Shown: positions 48,600 through 59,246 of the stretch, piece after piece
Position numbering within the stretch: position 1 is the stretch's first letter
Layout: each line of letters starts with the position of its first letter
From: Streptomyces sp. SDr-06
GTDB taxonomy: Bacteria > Actinomycetota > Actinomycetes > Streptomycetales > Streptomycetaceae
Reading direction: 5' to 3'
Length of the DNA stretch: 64,000 nucleotides
NCBI RefSeq assembly: GCF_003324565.1
Contig: NZ_QOLA01000003.1
Location: 434,001 to 498,000, forward strand
The notes under the pieces: generated by a model
Seen by the model: only the letters and a program-made list of their open reading frames with translations
The model's database searches: none
What the model was told of the DNA's origin: nothing
Made by a program: the position numbers and the translations under genes

Positions 48600-50018
48600 T
48601 CAACTCGCCGTGCTGGGCGGTAGTTCGGGGAGCTTTTTGTCGTACAGCCAGGCATGGAGCAGCGGGCGTACCGGTGCTCCCGCCGTGGACTCGGCGTGGG
48701 CGAGGAAGAGGGCGGTGTCACCGATCCGGCCGCGCCGCGCGTCGTGCCAGCCGCGCAGTACGCCGAAGAACCGTTCGTCGCCGAGCGTGAGGCGCAGTGC
48801 GTGCAGGGCGCAGGCGCCCCGGGTGTAGAGCCGGTCGTCGAAGATGCGGCGCGGGCCCGGCTCGGCGAGCCGCAGGTTCTGGCCGCGCCGCGCGAGGCCC
48901 AGCCACTCGCGGCGCGCGATCTCGTCGGCGCTGTCCTCGCCGATGTGCTCCGACCACAGCCACTCGGCGTACGTCGCGAAGCCCTCGTTGAGCCAGATGT
49001 GCCGCCACTCGCGGATGCCCACGCTGTTGCCGAACCACTGGTGCGCCAACTCGTGGGCCACCAGCGTCTCCCAGCCGCGCCGACCGTCGATGTGGTTGCG
49101 GCCGAACACCGAGCGGGTCTGGTTCTCGACGGGCGCGCCGAGCTCCGCGTCGACCACCACGGCCCCGTACGCCTCGAACGGATACGGCCCGAACAGGTCC
49201 GAGAAGTGCCTCAGCATGTCGGGCTGGCGGCCCAGATCGTGCCGGGCCGCGTCGGCGATGCGGGGCGGGTAGGCGTTGTGCACCGGGATCGGCCTGCCGC
49301 CGGGCGGCCCCGGCGCGAGCACGCTGTCGTGCTGGAAGCGGCCGGTGTAGAGCGCGGCCAGATAGGTGGCCATGGGGCCGGGGTGGTGGTAGGTCCACAC
49401 ATCGGTGGCGCCCTCGTTGCGGCACTCGGTGAGCGTGCCGTTCGCGAGCGCCTGCCGGTCGCGCGGCACCGTGACACGGAAGGTGTACGCGGCCTTGTCG
49501 TCGGGCCGGTCGTTGCACGGGAACCAGGAGGGCGCCCCCAGCGGCTGGGAGGCCACCAGGGTGCCGTCGTGGCTGTCGCCGGTGCGGTCCCAGCCGATGC
49601 TCCCGAACGGCGACCGGATCGGCCCCGGCCGCCCGCCGTACCGCACCTTGGTGGTGAACAGCTCGCCCGCGGCCACGGGTTGAGGGGGCGTCACATACAG
49701 CTTGCCCTGCCGCTGGCGGACGCGGGCCGCCCGGCCGTCGACGTGCGCCGCGTGGGCGGTCAGCCGGGACAGGTCGAGCTCGATCCGCTCAAGGGGGCGC
49801 AGGGCGACGGCCTGGATGAGCGCCGTGCCCGCGAGCTGACCGCTGGCCGAGTCGTAGGCGATCCGCAGGTCGTAGGCGAGCGTGTCGTGCCCGTACGAGC
49901 CGTGCTGGGGGAAGTAGCGGTCCCGGGGGCCGGTCGCCTCCTCGTCCGCCACCGTGAGGGTGCCCAGGGCGGACAGGGCGGCGACCCGGACCAGCGACCG
50001 CCGTGAGCACCGGGTCAT
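48600..50018 (-). CDS. M1-family zinc metallopeptidase, probably exported, coupled to the Pls-like synthetase
   Basis: A 472-residue aminopeptidase-N-type protein. The zinc site is HELAHQWFGNSVGIREWRHIWLNEGFATYAEW, split here into HELAH and the downstream Glu of NEGFATYAE; the exopeptidase Gly/Ala motif is replaced by GAPVEN-like sequence. The N-terminus (MTRCSRRSLVRVAALSALGTL) is a probable Tat/Sec signal. The ATG at 50018 (GGGAAGGGAG upstream) overlaps the stop of the synthetase gene by 4 bp (ATGA), so the two are translationally coupled. In epsilon-poly-lysine producers, as I recall, a zinc aminopeptidase degrades the polymer and protects the producer. That role is the best inference here. 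Confidence 0.88.
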   Translation of the reverse strand: MTRCSRRSLVRVAALSALGTLTVADEEATGPRDRYFPQHGSYGHDTLAYDLRIAYDSASGQLAGTALIQAVALRPLERIELDLSRLTAHAAHVDGRAARVRQRQGKLYVTPPQPVAAGELFTTKVRYGGRPGPIRSPFGSIGWDRTGDSHDGTLVASQPLGAPSWFPCNDRPDDKAAYTFRVTVPRDRQALANGTLTECRNEGATDVWTYHHPGPMATYLAALYTGRFQHDSVLAPGPPGGRPIPVHNAYPPRIADAARHDLGRQPDMLRHFSDLFGPYPFEAYGAVVVDAELGAPVENQTRSVFGRNHIDGRRGWETLVAHELAHQWFGNSVGIREWRHIWLNEGFATYAEWLWSEHIGEDSADEIARREWLGLARRGQNLRLAEPGPRRIFDDRLYTRGACALHALRLTLGDERFFGVLRGWHDARRGRIGDTALFLAHAESTAGAPVRPLLHAWLYDKKLPELPPSTAS

Positions 50019-53000
50019 GCCGCGCTCCCTTCCCGTGAGGTGCCCTGACGCAGCGTCATCACCGGTGACGCGGCTGCGGGTTGGGGTTCGGCGACGGCCG
50101 ACCGCTCGCCCGCGATGGGGTTGCCCGCCCAGCGGGTGTCCGGCGGCACGCTCTCGCCGCGCATCACCAGCGAGGCCGCGCCCACCGAGGCGCGGGCGCC
50201 GACGTCGGTGCCCGGCAGCGCGATGCTGTGCGGGCCGAGGGAGGCGCCCTCGGCGAGCCGCACGGTGTCCAGGCGCATGATCCGGTCGTGGAAGAGATGG
50301 GTCTGCAGCACGCACCCGCGGTTCACGCTCGCCCCGTCCCCCAGCGTGATCAGATCGGTCTCCGGCAGCCAGTACGTCTCCAGCCACACCCCGCGCCCGA
50401 TCCGGGCACCCAGGCTGCGCAGCCACCAGTTGAGGACCGGCGTGCCGGTGAAGGAGCCCGCCATCCACGGCACCGCGAGGGACTCCACGAAGGTGTCGTA
50501 CAGCTCGTTGCGCCACACGAAGGACGACCACAGCGGATGTTCGCCCGCCTCGAACCGGCCGACCAGGATCCACTTCGCGGCGGTCGCCGTGAGCCCGGCC
50601 ACCGCGGCCGCGGCCACCAGGAGCACCGTCCCGGCCAGGGCGGCGAGCGGCAGCCCGCCCGTGCTGAGAGCGCTCTGTTCGCCGATCAGCACGGCCTCGG
50701 CGAGGAGGACCGAGCACATCAGCGGCAGCACCCGGCACACCTCGACCGCGCCCCGGGCCAGGACGAGCCGCCGCGGCGGCTCGAAGGTGCGGCCCGGGTC
50801 GGCCGCGGTGGGTACCCGGGGCAGGGGAAGCGCCGGTCGTCCGAGCCAGGAACTGCCCGGCTCGCTGTGCGTGGGAGCGTCGCACAGGACGCCGATCAGG
50901 GCCCCGTCGGGCACCCGGCGGTCCGGGCCGACGATGCCCGAGTTGCCGACGAAGGACCTGCGCCCGATGGTCGCCGTCCCCAACCGCAGCCAGCCGCCCC
51001 GGATTTCGAACGGCGCGACCAGGGTGTCGTCCGCGAGGAACGCCCCGTCCTCGACGGTGAGGAGCGAGGGCAGCGGCAGCACCGTGGAGATCTCGGCGCG
51101 CCGCCCCACCTTGGCTCCGAGCAGCCGCAGCCACACCGGGGTCGCGAGGCTCGCGTACAGCGGGAAGACGCTGCCGCGGGCACCGCTCAGGAGCCGGGTC
51201 ACCAGCCAGGCCCGCCAGGCGACGCCGCCGCACACCGGGTGGAAGCCGGGCTTCAGGCCCCGCCCGAGGATCCGGACCAGGGCGGCGAGCGTCAGCAGCG
51301 AGAACAGGGTGGTGACCACCGTGATGGGCGGTGCGGCCCACAGCAGGCGTACGGCGACCGCCGAGAGCGTGTCGCAGGACCGCACGAGGTAGTAGACGCC
51401 GACCAGTGCGGGCGCGGTGGACAGCAGGGTGAGCAGCGGCAGGCCGAGCAGGGAGAGCGCGTACGCGGCGGCCCAGCGGCGTGGGCGCGGCGGGCGCGGC
51501 GCGGGCCAGCCGGTGCCGGCGACGCGCTCGTGCGCCTCGGCCTGGCGGGCCGGCGAGCCGTGCCAGCGCCGGCCCGGGGGGACGTGCCCGTCCAGGCAGG
51601 CGCCGGGCTCCAGTTCGGCGTCCGCGCCGAGCACCGCGCCGGGCATGAGGGTGCTGCGGTGGCCGACGCGGGCGCCGTCACCGATGCGGACCTCGCCGAT
51701 GTGCAGGGTCGCGCCGTCCAGCCACCAGCCGCTGATGTCGGCCTCCGGCTCCACGCTCGCGCCCCGGCCGATCGTGGCGAGACCGGTCACCGGCGGCATG
51801 GCGTGCAGGGCGGTGCCCGGCCCGACCCGGCAGCCCAGTGAGAGCGCGTACAGGCGGGCCCAGGGGGTGCCGAGGAGGGAGGGGACGCCGAAGGCGGCGA
51901 CGACCCGCTCGGCCGTCCACAGCCGCAGATGGACGCGTCCGCCGCGCGGGTAGGCGCCTGGCGCCACGCCCCGGGTCAGGAGTCGCGCGGCCCCCGCGCC
52001 GATCGCGAAGCGGGCCGGCGCGCTCATCAGGACCACCGCGCCGATGATCACGAACCACCAGGAGGTGTGCGGCGCCCAGGCCCGCGGCGCGAGCCGGCCC
52101 AGGATGTTGTCGAGCAGGGCCAGGCCGACGAGCCCGCGCAGCCCCGCGACGCCGAACAGGCCTGCCGTCACCAGGAGTTGGACCGCACCGGCGCTGCGCG
52201 GTACGGGCTCGATGGGCCGGGCCTTGGCGGCGGGCCCCTTGAGGGACTCGAGGTGCTGGGCCATGTCGCGCAGTACCGGCCGGCGGTAGAGGTCGGCGAC
52301 GGACACGCCGGGATAGTGCTCGCGCAGCTCGGAGGCGAGCCGGGCCGCGCTGAGGCTGGACCCGCCGAGCGCGAAGAAGTCGCTGTCCGGCTGGGGCCGG
52401 ACGCCCAGCATCCGCTCCCACGCCCCGGCGAGGCGGGCCGTGGTGGAGCCCTCCTGTCCGGCGTCGACCACGGGGCCGCGCTGGGAGGGCAGCGGCCAGG
52501 GCAGGGCGTCGCGGTCCACCTTGCCCGAGGTGCGCGTGGGCAGGTCGGTGACCTCGACGAGCAGCGGCACGAGGGCGGCCGGAAGCCGCTGGGCGAGGAA
52601 GCCGCGCGCCTGGTCGACGCGGAAGCCGCTCTGCTCGGGGACGACGTAGCCGACCAGGATCTGGCCGCCGGCCGGGGTGCCGCGCACCGCGCCGGCCGCC
52701 GCGCGCACGCCTGGGAGCGCTCGCAGCATGGCGTCGATCTCGCCGAGTTCGATGCGCCGCCCGCCCACCTTGACCTGGTCGTCGGCCCGCCCGAGATGGA
52801 TCAGGCCCGCGGCGTCGGCGCGTACGAGGTCGCCGGTGCGGTAGGCGCGGTGCGTGTCCAGGAGGGGGAGCGGGGTGAAGCGCTCGGCGTCCTTGGCGGC
52901 GTCGAGATAGCGGGCGGTGCCCGCCCCCGCGATGACCAGCTCGCCCTCGCCGCCGTAGGGAACGGGCTGTCCGGCCTGGTCGAGGACCGCCAACTCCCAG

Positions 53001-53956
53001 CCGGGCAGCGGGAGTCCGATGCGAACCGGCTCGCCGGGCAGCATCCGCGCGGCCGTCGCCACCACCGTGGTCTCGGTGGGGCCGTAGGTGTTCCACATCT
53101 CCCGGCCCTTGACCGCGAACCGGTCGGCGAGCGCGCCCGGGCAGGCCTCGCCGCCGACGATCAGGAGCCGCACCTCGTCGAGCGCCTCGTCCGGCCACAG
53201 GGCCGCGAGGGTGGGCACGGTGGAGACCACCGTGATGCCGTGTTCGACCAGCCAGGGTCCGAGCTCGTGGCCCGCCCGCACCAGCGAGCGGGGTGCGGGC
53301 ACCAGGCAGCCGCCGTGCCGCCAGGCCAGCCACATCTCCTCGCACGAGGCGTCGAAGGCGACCGAGAGCCCCGCCAGGACGCGGTCCCCGGGCCCCAACG
53401 GCCGGTCGGTGAGGAAGAGTTGGGCCTCGGCGTCCACGAACGCGGCGGCCGAGCGGTGGGTGACCGCCACCCCCTTGGGCAGTCCCGTGGAACCGGACGT
53501 GAAGATGATCCAGGCGTCGTCGTCGGGCAACGCGGGGCGCCAGCGCGCGGCCAGCGGCGCCTCGGGCCCCGGCAGTATCCGCTCGTCGGCCTCGATCACG
53601 GCGCACACCCGCGCCTCGCGGAAGACGGTGGCCGCGCGCTCCTCGGGGTCGTCCGCGTCGACCGGCACATAGGCCGCGCCGCACAGAAGGACCGCCAGGA
53701 TGGCGAGGTACAGGTCACAGGTCCCGGACGGGATCCGGACGCCGACCCGGTCGCCCGGCCCGATGCCGAGGCGGGTGAGCCGCGCGGCGCGTTCGGTGAT
53801 CCGGTCGCACAGGTCTTGGTAGGTGAGCCTCTCGCCGCCCGCGTCGAGTGCGGGCGCGCCGGGATGGGCGGCCGCTGTCGCGTCCAGTACGTCGAGCAGG
53901 GTGCGGGGAAGCGGGGCGGCGGCGCCGCGGAAGACAGCCGGCAGATGCGAAGACAT
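50015..53956 (-). CDS. Pls/PosA-family single-module nonribosomal peptide synthetase (poly-amino-acid synthetase)
   Basis: A 1313-residue membrane-bound synthetase: adenylation domain (about 1-500), carrier protein (DFFALGGSSLSA, about 545), then membrane helices alternating with three hexapeptide-repeat-rich soluble segments. This is the unique layout of Pls (epsilon-poly-L-lysine synthetase) and PosA. Adenylation motifs are IIFTSGSTGLPKG, NTYGPTETT, YRTGDL, GRADDQVKVGGRRIELGEID and the A10 lysine in SGKVDR. Hand alignment of the substrate pocket to GrsA gives D-A-E-S-I-G-T-V-V-K, close to the lysine code I remember for BacB. There is no condensation or thioesterase domain. ATG 53956 has AGAGG 9 bp upstream. 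It probably makes a cationic homopolymer and exports it. Confidence 0.92.
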   Translation of the reverse strand: MSSHLPAVFRGAAAPLPRTLLDVLDATAAAHPGAPALDAGGERLTYQDLCDRITERAARLTRLGIGPGDRVGVRIPSGTCDLYLAILAVLLCGAAYVPVDADDPEERAATVFREARVCAVIEADERILPGPEAPLAARWRPALPDDDAWIIFTSGSTGLPKGVAVTHRSAAAFVDAEAQLFLTDRPLGPGDRVLAGLSVAFDASCEEMWLAWRHGGCLVPAPRSLVRAGHELGPWLVEHGITVVSTVPTLAALWPDEALDEVRLLIVGGEACPGALADRFAVKGREMWNTYGPTETTVVATAARMLPGEPVRIGLPLPGWELAVLDQAGQPVPYGGEGELVIAGAGTARYLDAAKDAERFTPLPLLDTHRAYRTGDLVRADAAGLIHLGRADDQVKVGGRRIELGEIDAMLRALPGVRAAAGAVRGTPAGGQILVGYVVPEQSGFRVDQARGFLAQRLPAALVPLLVEVTDLPTRTSGKVDRDALPWPLPSQRGPVVDAGQEGSTTARLAGAWERMLGVRPQPDSDFFALGGSSLSAARLASELREHYPGVSVADLYRRPVLRDMAQHLESLKGPAAKARPIEPVPRSAGAVQLLVTAGLFGVAGLRGLVGLALLDNILGRLAPRAWAPHTSWWFVIIGAVVLMSAPARFAIGAGAARLLTRGVAPGAYPRGGRVHLRLWTAERVVAAFGVPSLLGTPWARLYALSLGCRVGPGTALHAMPPVTGLATIGRGASVEPEADISGWWLDGATLHIGEVRIGDGARVGHRSTLMPGAVLGADAELEPGACLDGHVPPGRRWHGSPARQAEAHERVAGTGWPAPRPPRPRRWAAAYALSLLGLPLLTLLSTAPALVGVYYLVRSCDTLSAVAVRLLWAAPPITVVTTLFSLLTLAALVRILGRGLKPGFHPVCGGVAWRAWLVTRLLSGARGSVFPLYASLATPVWLRLLGAKVGRRAEISTVLPLPSLLTVEDGAFLADDTLVAPFEIRGGWLRLGTATIGRRSFVGNSGIVGPDRRVPDGALIGVLCDAPTHSEPGSSWLGRPALPLPRVPTAADPGRTFEPPRRLVLARGAVEVCRVLPLMCSVLLAEAVLIGEQSALSTGGLPLAALAGTVLLVAAAAVAGLTATAAKWILVGRFEAGEHPLWSSFVWRNELYDTFVESLAVPWMAGSFTGTPVLNWWLRSLGARIGRGVWLETYWLPETDLITLGDGASVNRGCVLQTHLFHDRIMRLDTVRLAEGASLGPHSIALPGTDVGARASVGAASLVMRGESVPPDTRWAGNPIAGERSAVAEPQPAAASPVMTLRQGTSREGSAA
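50666..50677. repeat. One-mismatch copy of the 12-bp palindrome in the Pls-like gene
   Basis: GAGAGCGCTCTG; on the coding strand the last base of the palindrome is altered, giving Gln-Ser-Ala-Leu (EQSALSTG). Confidence 0.8.
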
Positions 53957-54121
53957 ACGGTATGCCTCTGGCGTAGTGCGGGTGGTACGGACATCCTTCG
54001 GACATCCGCCCACTACGACGGGCATATCCAGCGGCGGGTTCGCCCCGGCGTCAGGACTTGACGATATTTATCCGTTGTTTTCGAAGTGATTCGGATGATT
54101 ATGACGCCGAACGGGGCAAGT
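53957..54121 (-). promoter_or_regulatory. Leader/promoter region of the Pls-like gene with a tandem direct repeat
   Basis: CGGACATCC occurs twice (53988-53996 and 53999-54007), repeating at 11 bp, about one helical turn, inside the 5' leader. Further upstream, 54059-54105 is notably AT-rich for this genome, with GATAAATAT on the minus strand as a possible -10 element. The PucR gene ends at 54122, so the promoter of the synthetase operon most likely lies here. Confidence 0.5.
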
Positions 54122-55330
54122 TCAAGCTCGATCCCGGTGGCCCAGATCCCTTGCGCGTAGCACTAGTTCGGTGGCGAACCGGTGTTCGGGCTCGGTGAGC
54201 CGGTCGCCGAAGATGGACTCCAGCGTGCGCATCCGATAGCGCACGGTCTGCGGGTGCACATCGAGGAGTTGACCCATCTGGGCAGCCGTCCCCCGGGTCG
54301 CGAGCCAGGTCCGCAGGGTCTCGACGAGCCGGTCGCGGCGGCCGGGCGTCAACGCGTCGAGCGGCGCGAGCTCGCGCCGGGCGAGGTGTTCGAGGAGCGC
54401 CGGATCCGAGCGCAGCCAGAGCGTGACGAGGTGGTCCTCGCAATACAGCGTGCCGGAGTCGTTGTCGATGACCCCCGACGCGGCGAGTTCGAGGACCTGG
54501 CGCGCCCAGCGCAGGGAATCGGACGCATCGCCGATGGGCACCTCCAGGCCGACCGCCGACCAGGAGCCGTGCAGGGCCGCGTCCAGCATCCGTCTTCGTA
54601 CTTCGTCGACCGGGCCGGGCACCAGCAGGTGCGGAAGCGGCTCGCCCGGATCGATCAGGACATCGTTGTCCAGCGCCGCGCGCGTCACGTCCGCCCCCGA
54701 CCGCAGCGCGACCAGGGTGACCCGCTCCGGGAGCGGCCAGTGGGCCCGCTCGGCGAGTTCGGCGATGGCCGCGCGCGGCACCGGCGATCCGGCCAGGATC
54801 AGATGCAGCAGCCGTCGTCGCAGGGCGTCCGAGCGCTCCCCGGAGAAGGAGGTGACCTCCAGGTAACCCTCCCGTGAGAGCGCTTCCAGCTGCTCGACGT
54901 AGGTGAAGAGCGCGTCGGCGAAGCTGAGCATGAGAGCGGGGGAGAGGTGGTAGCGCCGGCCGATCTTCTTGGCCCGCCTCAGTGCCACGCGGGCGCCCAG
55001 GCGGTAGGCCCCCTGGAGGGTGTCCAGGCTGCGGCCCTCGTACGCCTCGAACCGGCCGAAGCGGCGGCACATCTCGTCGCGCAGGGTGGACGGGGCGCTG
55101 GGGGAGGCCACCTGGTCGACGAAGACGGTGAGGTTCTGCTCCACGCCGACCCGGATGGCCTCGCCGTAGGGTCCTTCCAGTAATCGGGCGTACTCGGGGT
55201 AGGCGCGGGTGATCTCCGCGCCGATCTCCTTGAGCAGGCCGGGCAGTTCGGGCCGCATGATCGCGGCGAACTCCTGGGGGAGCGGCCCCAAGGGCTCCTG
55301 GATGTCCGGTGGTTGCGCGGCTGTGGGCAT
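54122..55330 (-). CDS. PucR-family helix-turn-helix transcriptional regulator
   Basis: A 402-residue regulator of the PucR/CdaR type. The C-terminal HTH_30 domain is clear (LLVETLRTWLATRGTAAQMGQLLDVHPQTVRYRMRTLESIFGDRL, in shorter pieces LATRGTAAQMGQLLDVHPQT and VRYRMRTLE). The middle contains a GGDEF-like/sensing region and the N-terminal third is helical. It lies directly upstream of the Pls-like operon on the same strand with a 165-bp gap, so it is a candidate regulator of poly-amino-acid synthesis. PucR proteins often respond to nitrogen or purine status. An imperfect palindrome copy is at 54876-54887. Confidence 0.9.
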   Translation of the reverse strand: MPTAAQPPDIQEPLGPLPQEFAAIMRPELPGLLKEIGAEITRAYPEYARLLEGPYGEAIRVGVEQNLTVFVDQVASPSAPSTLRDEMCRRFGRFEAYEGRSLDTLQGAYRLGARVALRRAKKIGRRYHLSPALMLSFADALFTYVEQLEALSREGYLEVTSFSGERSDALRRRLLHLILAGSPVPRAAIAELAERAHWPLPERVTLVALRSGADVTRAALDNDVLIDPGEPLPHLLVPGPVDEVRRRMLDAALHGSWSAVGLEVPIGDASDSLRWARQVLELAASGVIDNDSGTLYCEDHLVTLWLRSDPALLEHLARRELAPLDALTPGRRDRLVETLRTWLATRGTAAQMGQLLDVHPQTVRYRMRTLESIFGDRLTEPEHRFATELVLRARDLGHRDRA

Positions 55331-55558
55331 CTCACTCCCCTTGCACTACGGCGCCCGGCGGGGGGAGGGCCGATGGAGAAAGCGCTCCCACCGACCGACA
55401 GGTGCGTACCTTTCGCGGACTGCTGAACCTAGAACAACTCCCGTGTGAGGGACAACACTTGGGGCGGCGCCCGGTTCAGGGTGCGGCGGTTGTCGGCCGA
55501 TTCCGGAGGGCGTTGCGACCGCGGCGCGGGAGCCGCCCTCCGGAGGGGATGGGGACGG

Positions 55559-56506
55559 CTACTGGATGGCCGAGTGCCAGTACTGGGAGAGGAGCTTGCC
55601 GTTGTTCGGCACGACCGTGCCGGGCGCGTGCAGGCCGGCCAGATAGGTCGACGCGTCGTTGAGTACGACGCTGTTGCGGCCCGCCGCCGAGGGCAGCCCG
55701 GTCTTGAGGTTCACCGCCCAGTCGAGCAGCCCCGCGAGCCCGCAACCGCTGGCTCCGGGCACCGCGAACGTGGTGTCCGTCTGGCTCGCTCCGGTGAGGC
55801 TGAGCCGGTTCATGACACCCGCGGTGCTGGGCGTGCCGTTGCCCTCGAAGCGCTGGATGCCGAGCGCCGGACGGGTGAGGTTCTGGGGGCGCAGCACGAT
55901 CGGGTGGGCGGCGGAGCCGATGTAGCAGGAGCCTCCGAGGAACGGGTTCTGGAGGTGGATGCGGACCGGGATCGCGATGATCGGCTGCCCGGAGGTGGCG
56001 CCCGCGGTGAGATTGAAGTCGGTGGGCGCACCGGCCGATTCGACGGTGGCGGTCACGCGGTTGAGGGTGCTGTCGGTGATCTGGCGGCAGATGTCGCCGA
56101 TGACGGGCAGGTCGTTCGGGCACATCAGGCCGAGCAGCCCGCCCGGGATGTCGGCGGAGTCGGCGATCAGCGCGCCGCCCGCCGGTGCGATCAGGGTGGG
56201 CGCGCCCGAGGCGTGCTGCACCACGCCGAGTTGCAGGTCGCTGGCGCCGGTGACGACCTCGGTGCTGCCGAGCTTGATGGAGCCGCTCGCCGCGTGCGAG
56301 ACGATGCACTGCGCGATGTCGGCGCGCCCGTCGGCGGCCAGCATCGCGGGGTCGTCCACCGGGCAGCGGGTGAACGGGGCCCAGTCGCCGCCGAGCCGGG
56401 CGGCCGGAGCGGCGTCGGCGGCGGCCGGGCCCACGGTCCCGAGCAGGGTCAGGGCCGTGCCGGCGGCCAGCAGCCCCGCGCGCAGACGGGTGGATACGGG
56501 TCTCAT
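55559..56506 (-). CDS. Exported protein of unknown function
   Basis: A 315-residue protein with a Sec signal peptide (MRPVSTRLRAGLLAAGTALTLLG, cleavage near AAA-DA), started at ATG 56506 with GAGGGGA about 7 bp upstream. The mature part is beta-rich, with repeated short strands and several cysteines (TRCPVDD, AQCIVSH, LMCPND, DICRQ, GSCYIG, SGCGL). This suggests disulfide-stabilised folding outside the cell. It is not recognised as an enzyme. It is 128 bp downstream of the DUF6801-like gene on the same strand; together they look like co-exported surface or spore-coat-type proteins. Confidence 0.75.
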   Translation of the reverse strand: MRPVSTRLRAGLLAAGTALTLLGTVGPAAADAAPAARLGGDWAPFTRCPVDDPAMLAADGRADIAQCIVSHAASGSIKLGSTEVVTGASDLQLGVVQHASGAPTLIAPAGGALIADSADIPGGLLGLMCPNDLPVIGDICRQITDSTLNRVTATVESAGAPTDFNLTAGATSGQPIIAIPVRIHLQNPFLGGSCYIGSAAHPIVLRPQNLTRPALGIQRFEGNGTPSTAGVMNRLSLTGASQTDTTFAVPGASGCGLAGLLDWAVNLKTGLPSAAGRNSVVLNDASTYLAGLHAPGTVVPNNGKLLSQYWHSAIQ

Positions 56507-56634
56507 GAGGTCGTCCCCTCTTGACGTCTCGACTCGCGACGTCCTGTACGTATATGGGAGGCGGCCGCAACCGGCGGCAGCGGAGCAGGAGTTGGCCGGA
56601 TCACGACGCGATGGATGGGTCGAGCGGGTGGAGC

Positions 56635-58164
56635 TCACCGCAGCGGCACCGGCACGGTCGTCGGCTGCTTGTCGGCGGTGCAGAGCTTCGCGGGGTCGTC
56701 GGGGATGCCGGACGCGCACGGCGCTCCCTGGTTCTGCTTGACCGTGTTGGCGGGGCCGGACACGGACGCGGTGAACAGCGGGCTGAGGTCCTCGCCCACC
56801 CCGCAGCCGGTGAACGGCGGAATGGTCACGGACCCGTCGAGCGGCCCGCCCCGGGAGAGCGAGTAGCCGCGCCAGACCGTGTCCTTGCCCTTGGTGAGCT
56901 TTCCGAGCAGGACCATGTGGTCCTGGGTGTTCTTCGCCGGGTCGGGGTCGTGGGAGTAAACCGGTCCGGCGGTACGGCAGTTGGGGCCGACGTCGAGGGG
57001 CGTCCCGTTGACGCGGACGTCGCTCAGGCGCAGCACCACCGGAATCCTGATGTACGTCTCGCCGTGCCCCGCGGTGTTGTTGAGGTCCGAGTCGATGTCC
57101 ATGGCCCCGGTCTGCTCCAGCGTCATCGTGGCCGTGGTCGGCATGAACCCGAAGGTCAGGAACGTCGCCGGGGCGGGCGGCGTCTCGGCGCGGCCCTGGT
57201 GGTCGAGCCGGCCCACCGAGCTCTGGAACAGATGGAGTTCGAAGACGCCCGGTCTGACCTCGATCCGCTTGAGTCGGCTCGGCCCCTGGACGATCTTGGC
57301 GCAGTAGACGGGGATCAGGGAGGCGCCGCCCAGCTTGGTCACGTTCGAGTACCCGGTGACGTACGCCGAGAGCGCGAGCGGCTGCGAGGTGTCGCCGCGG
57401 CACTCGGGCGCGGCCGCGGTCCGGGGCCCTTGCGCCCGGGGGGCGGCGACGGCGGGAGGGGCGGGGGAGGGCTGTTCCGGGCCGCCGGTCGCGGGGGCGG
57501 TGGCCGGGGTGCCGGGGCTTGGGGTGGGCGAGGAGGAGGTGGCCGCGCCGACGGGAATCTTGGCGAGCAGGCCGGCGGTGCCCGGCGTGAGCGTGCAGGT
57601 CACCGACAGGGTGGCGGGGTCGGTCGCGGCGCCCTCGGCGGTGACCGGGCTGAAGTCGAGCGTCAGGGCGGCTGCCGTCATGGTGAGATCGCCCGCACTG
57701 TTCGCGGTGACGGTGGGGACCTCGCCGGTGGCGCCGAGCACGGCGGTGCCCGTCGCGGCGAGCGGCACGGAGGGCGCGGCGCCCTGCCAGAGCGCGGGGG
57801 CGGTGGCGCCGTTCTGGGCCACCTCGACCGTCAGCCGGGTGGTGGCGCCGGTCCTGGCCGCACGGCGCCCGGTGAGCTCGGCGACCGCGGCGTCGGGCAG
57901 GGTCACCGAGGCCGTGACGTCGGCGGGTTGGAAATGAACGCCGACCGCGGCCCGGTCGGGGAACCGGGCGCCGATGCGTACCGTCACCGGGCGCGCCCCT
58001 GCCGGAAAGGCGCAGCTGTAGCCGAGTTCCGTGCTGACCCGCTGGTCACCGAGGGCCGTGTCCGCGCCGGGCACGATCCCGGCGAGCACCACGGTGGCCG
58101 CCGCCACCGCACCCCGCGCACGCGCGCCCCGCCACCGGCCGGCCGGGCCCGGGCTCCGTGTCAC
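56635..58164 (-). CDS. Exported DUF6801-like protein
   Basis: A 509-residue exported protein (basic start MTRSPGPAGRWRGARARG, hydrophobic core AVAAATVVLAGIVPG). Residues about 40-205 form a beta-rich domain like DUF6801 (LGYSCAFPAGARPVTVRIGARFP...). A Pro/Thr/Ser/Ala-rich linker (about 215-255) follows. The C-terminal half (about 260-505) is a second beta-rich domain with cysteines at CRGD, VYCAK, NCRTAG, GCGVG and CASG; its closing part resembles the neighbouring 315-residue protein in style. No catalytic motif is seen. A surface or matrix role is likely but inferred. Confidence 0.78.
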   Translation of the reverse strand: MTRSPGPAGRWRGARARGAVAAATVVLAGIVPGADTALGDQRVSTELGYSCAFPAGARPVTVRIGARFPDRAAVGVHFQPADVTASVTLPDAAVAELTGRRAARTGATTRLTVEVAQNGATAPALWQGAAPSVPLAATGTAVLGATGEVPTVTANSAGDLTMTAAALTLDFSPVTAEGAATDPATLSVTCTLTPGTAGLLAKIPVGAATSSSPTPSPGTPATAPATGGPEQPSPAPPAVAAPRAQGPRTAAAPECRGDTSQPLALSAYVTGYSNVTKLGGASLIPVYCAKIVQGPSRLKRIEVRPGVFELHLFQSSVGRLDHQGRAETPPAPATFLTFGFMPTTATMTLEQTGAMDIDSDLNNTAGHGETYIRIPVVLRLSDVRVNGTPLDVGPNCRTAGPVYSHDPDPAKNTQDHMVLLGKLTKGKDTVWRGYSLSRGGPLDGSVTIPPFTGCGVGEDLSPLFTASVSGPANTVKQNQGAPCASGIPDDPAKLCTADKQPTTVPVPLR

Positions 58165-58289
58165 GTCGCCTTCAGCTCCCTTCGCTCAGATGCCCGGAAC
58201 GGCCGACGGCGCGTGTGCCGCGACTGGCGGGCCGCCCGGCCGTCGCCTGGCCGGGCGGACCCTGGGCGTACGCGATGTGTCATGCGGCG

Positions 58290-59246
<957 letters not shown>

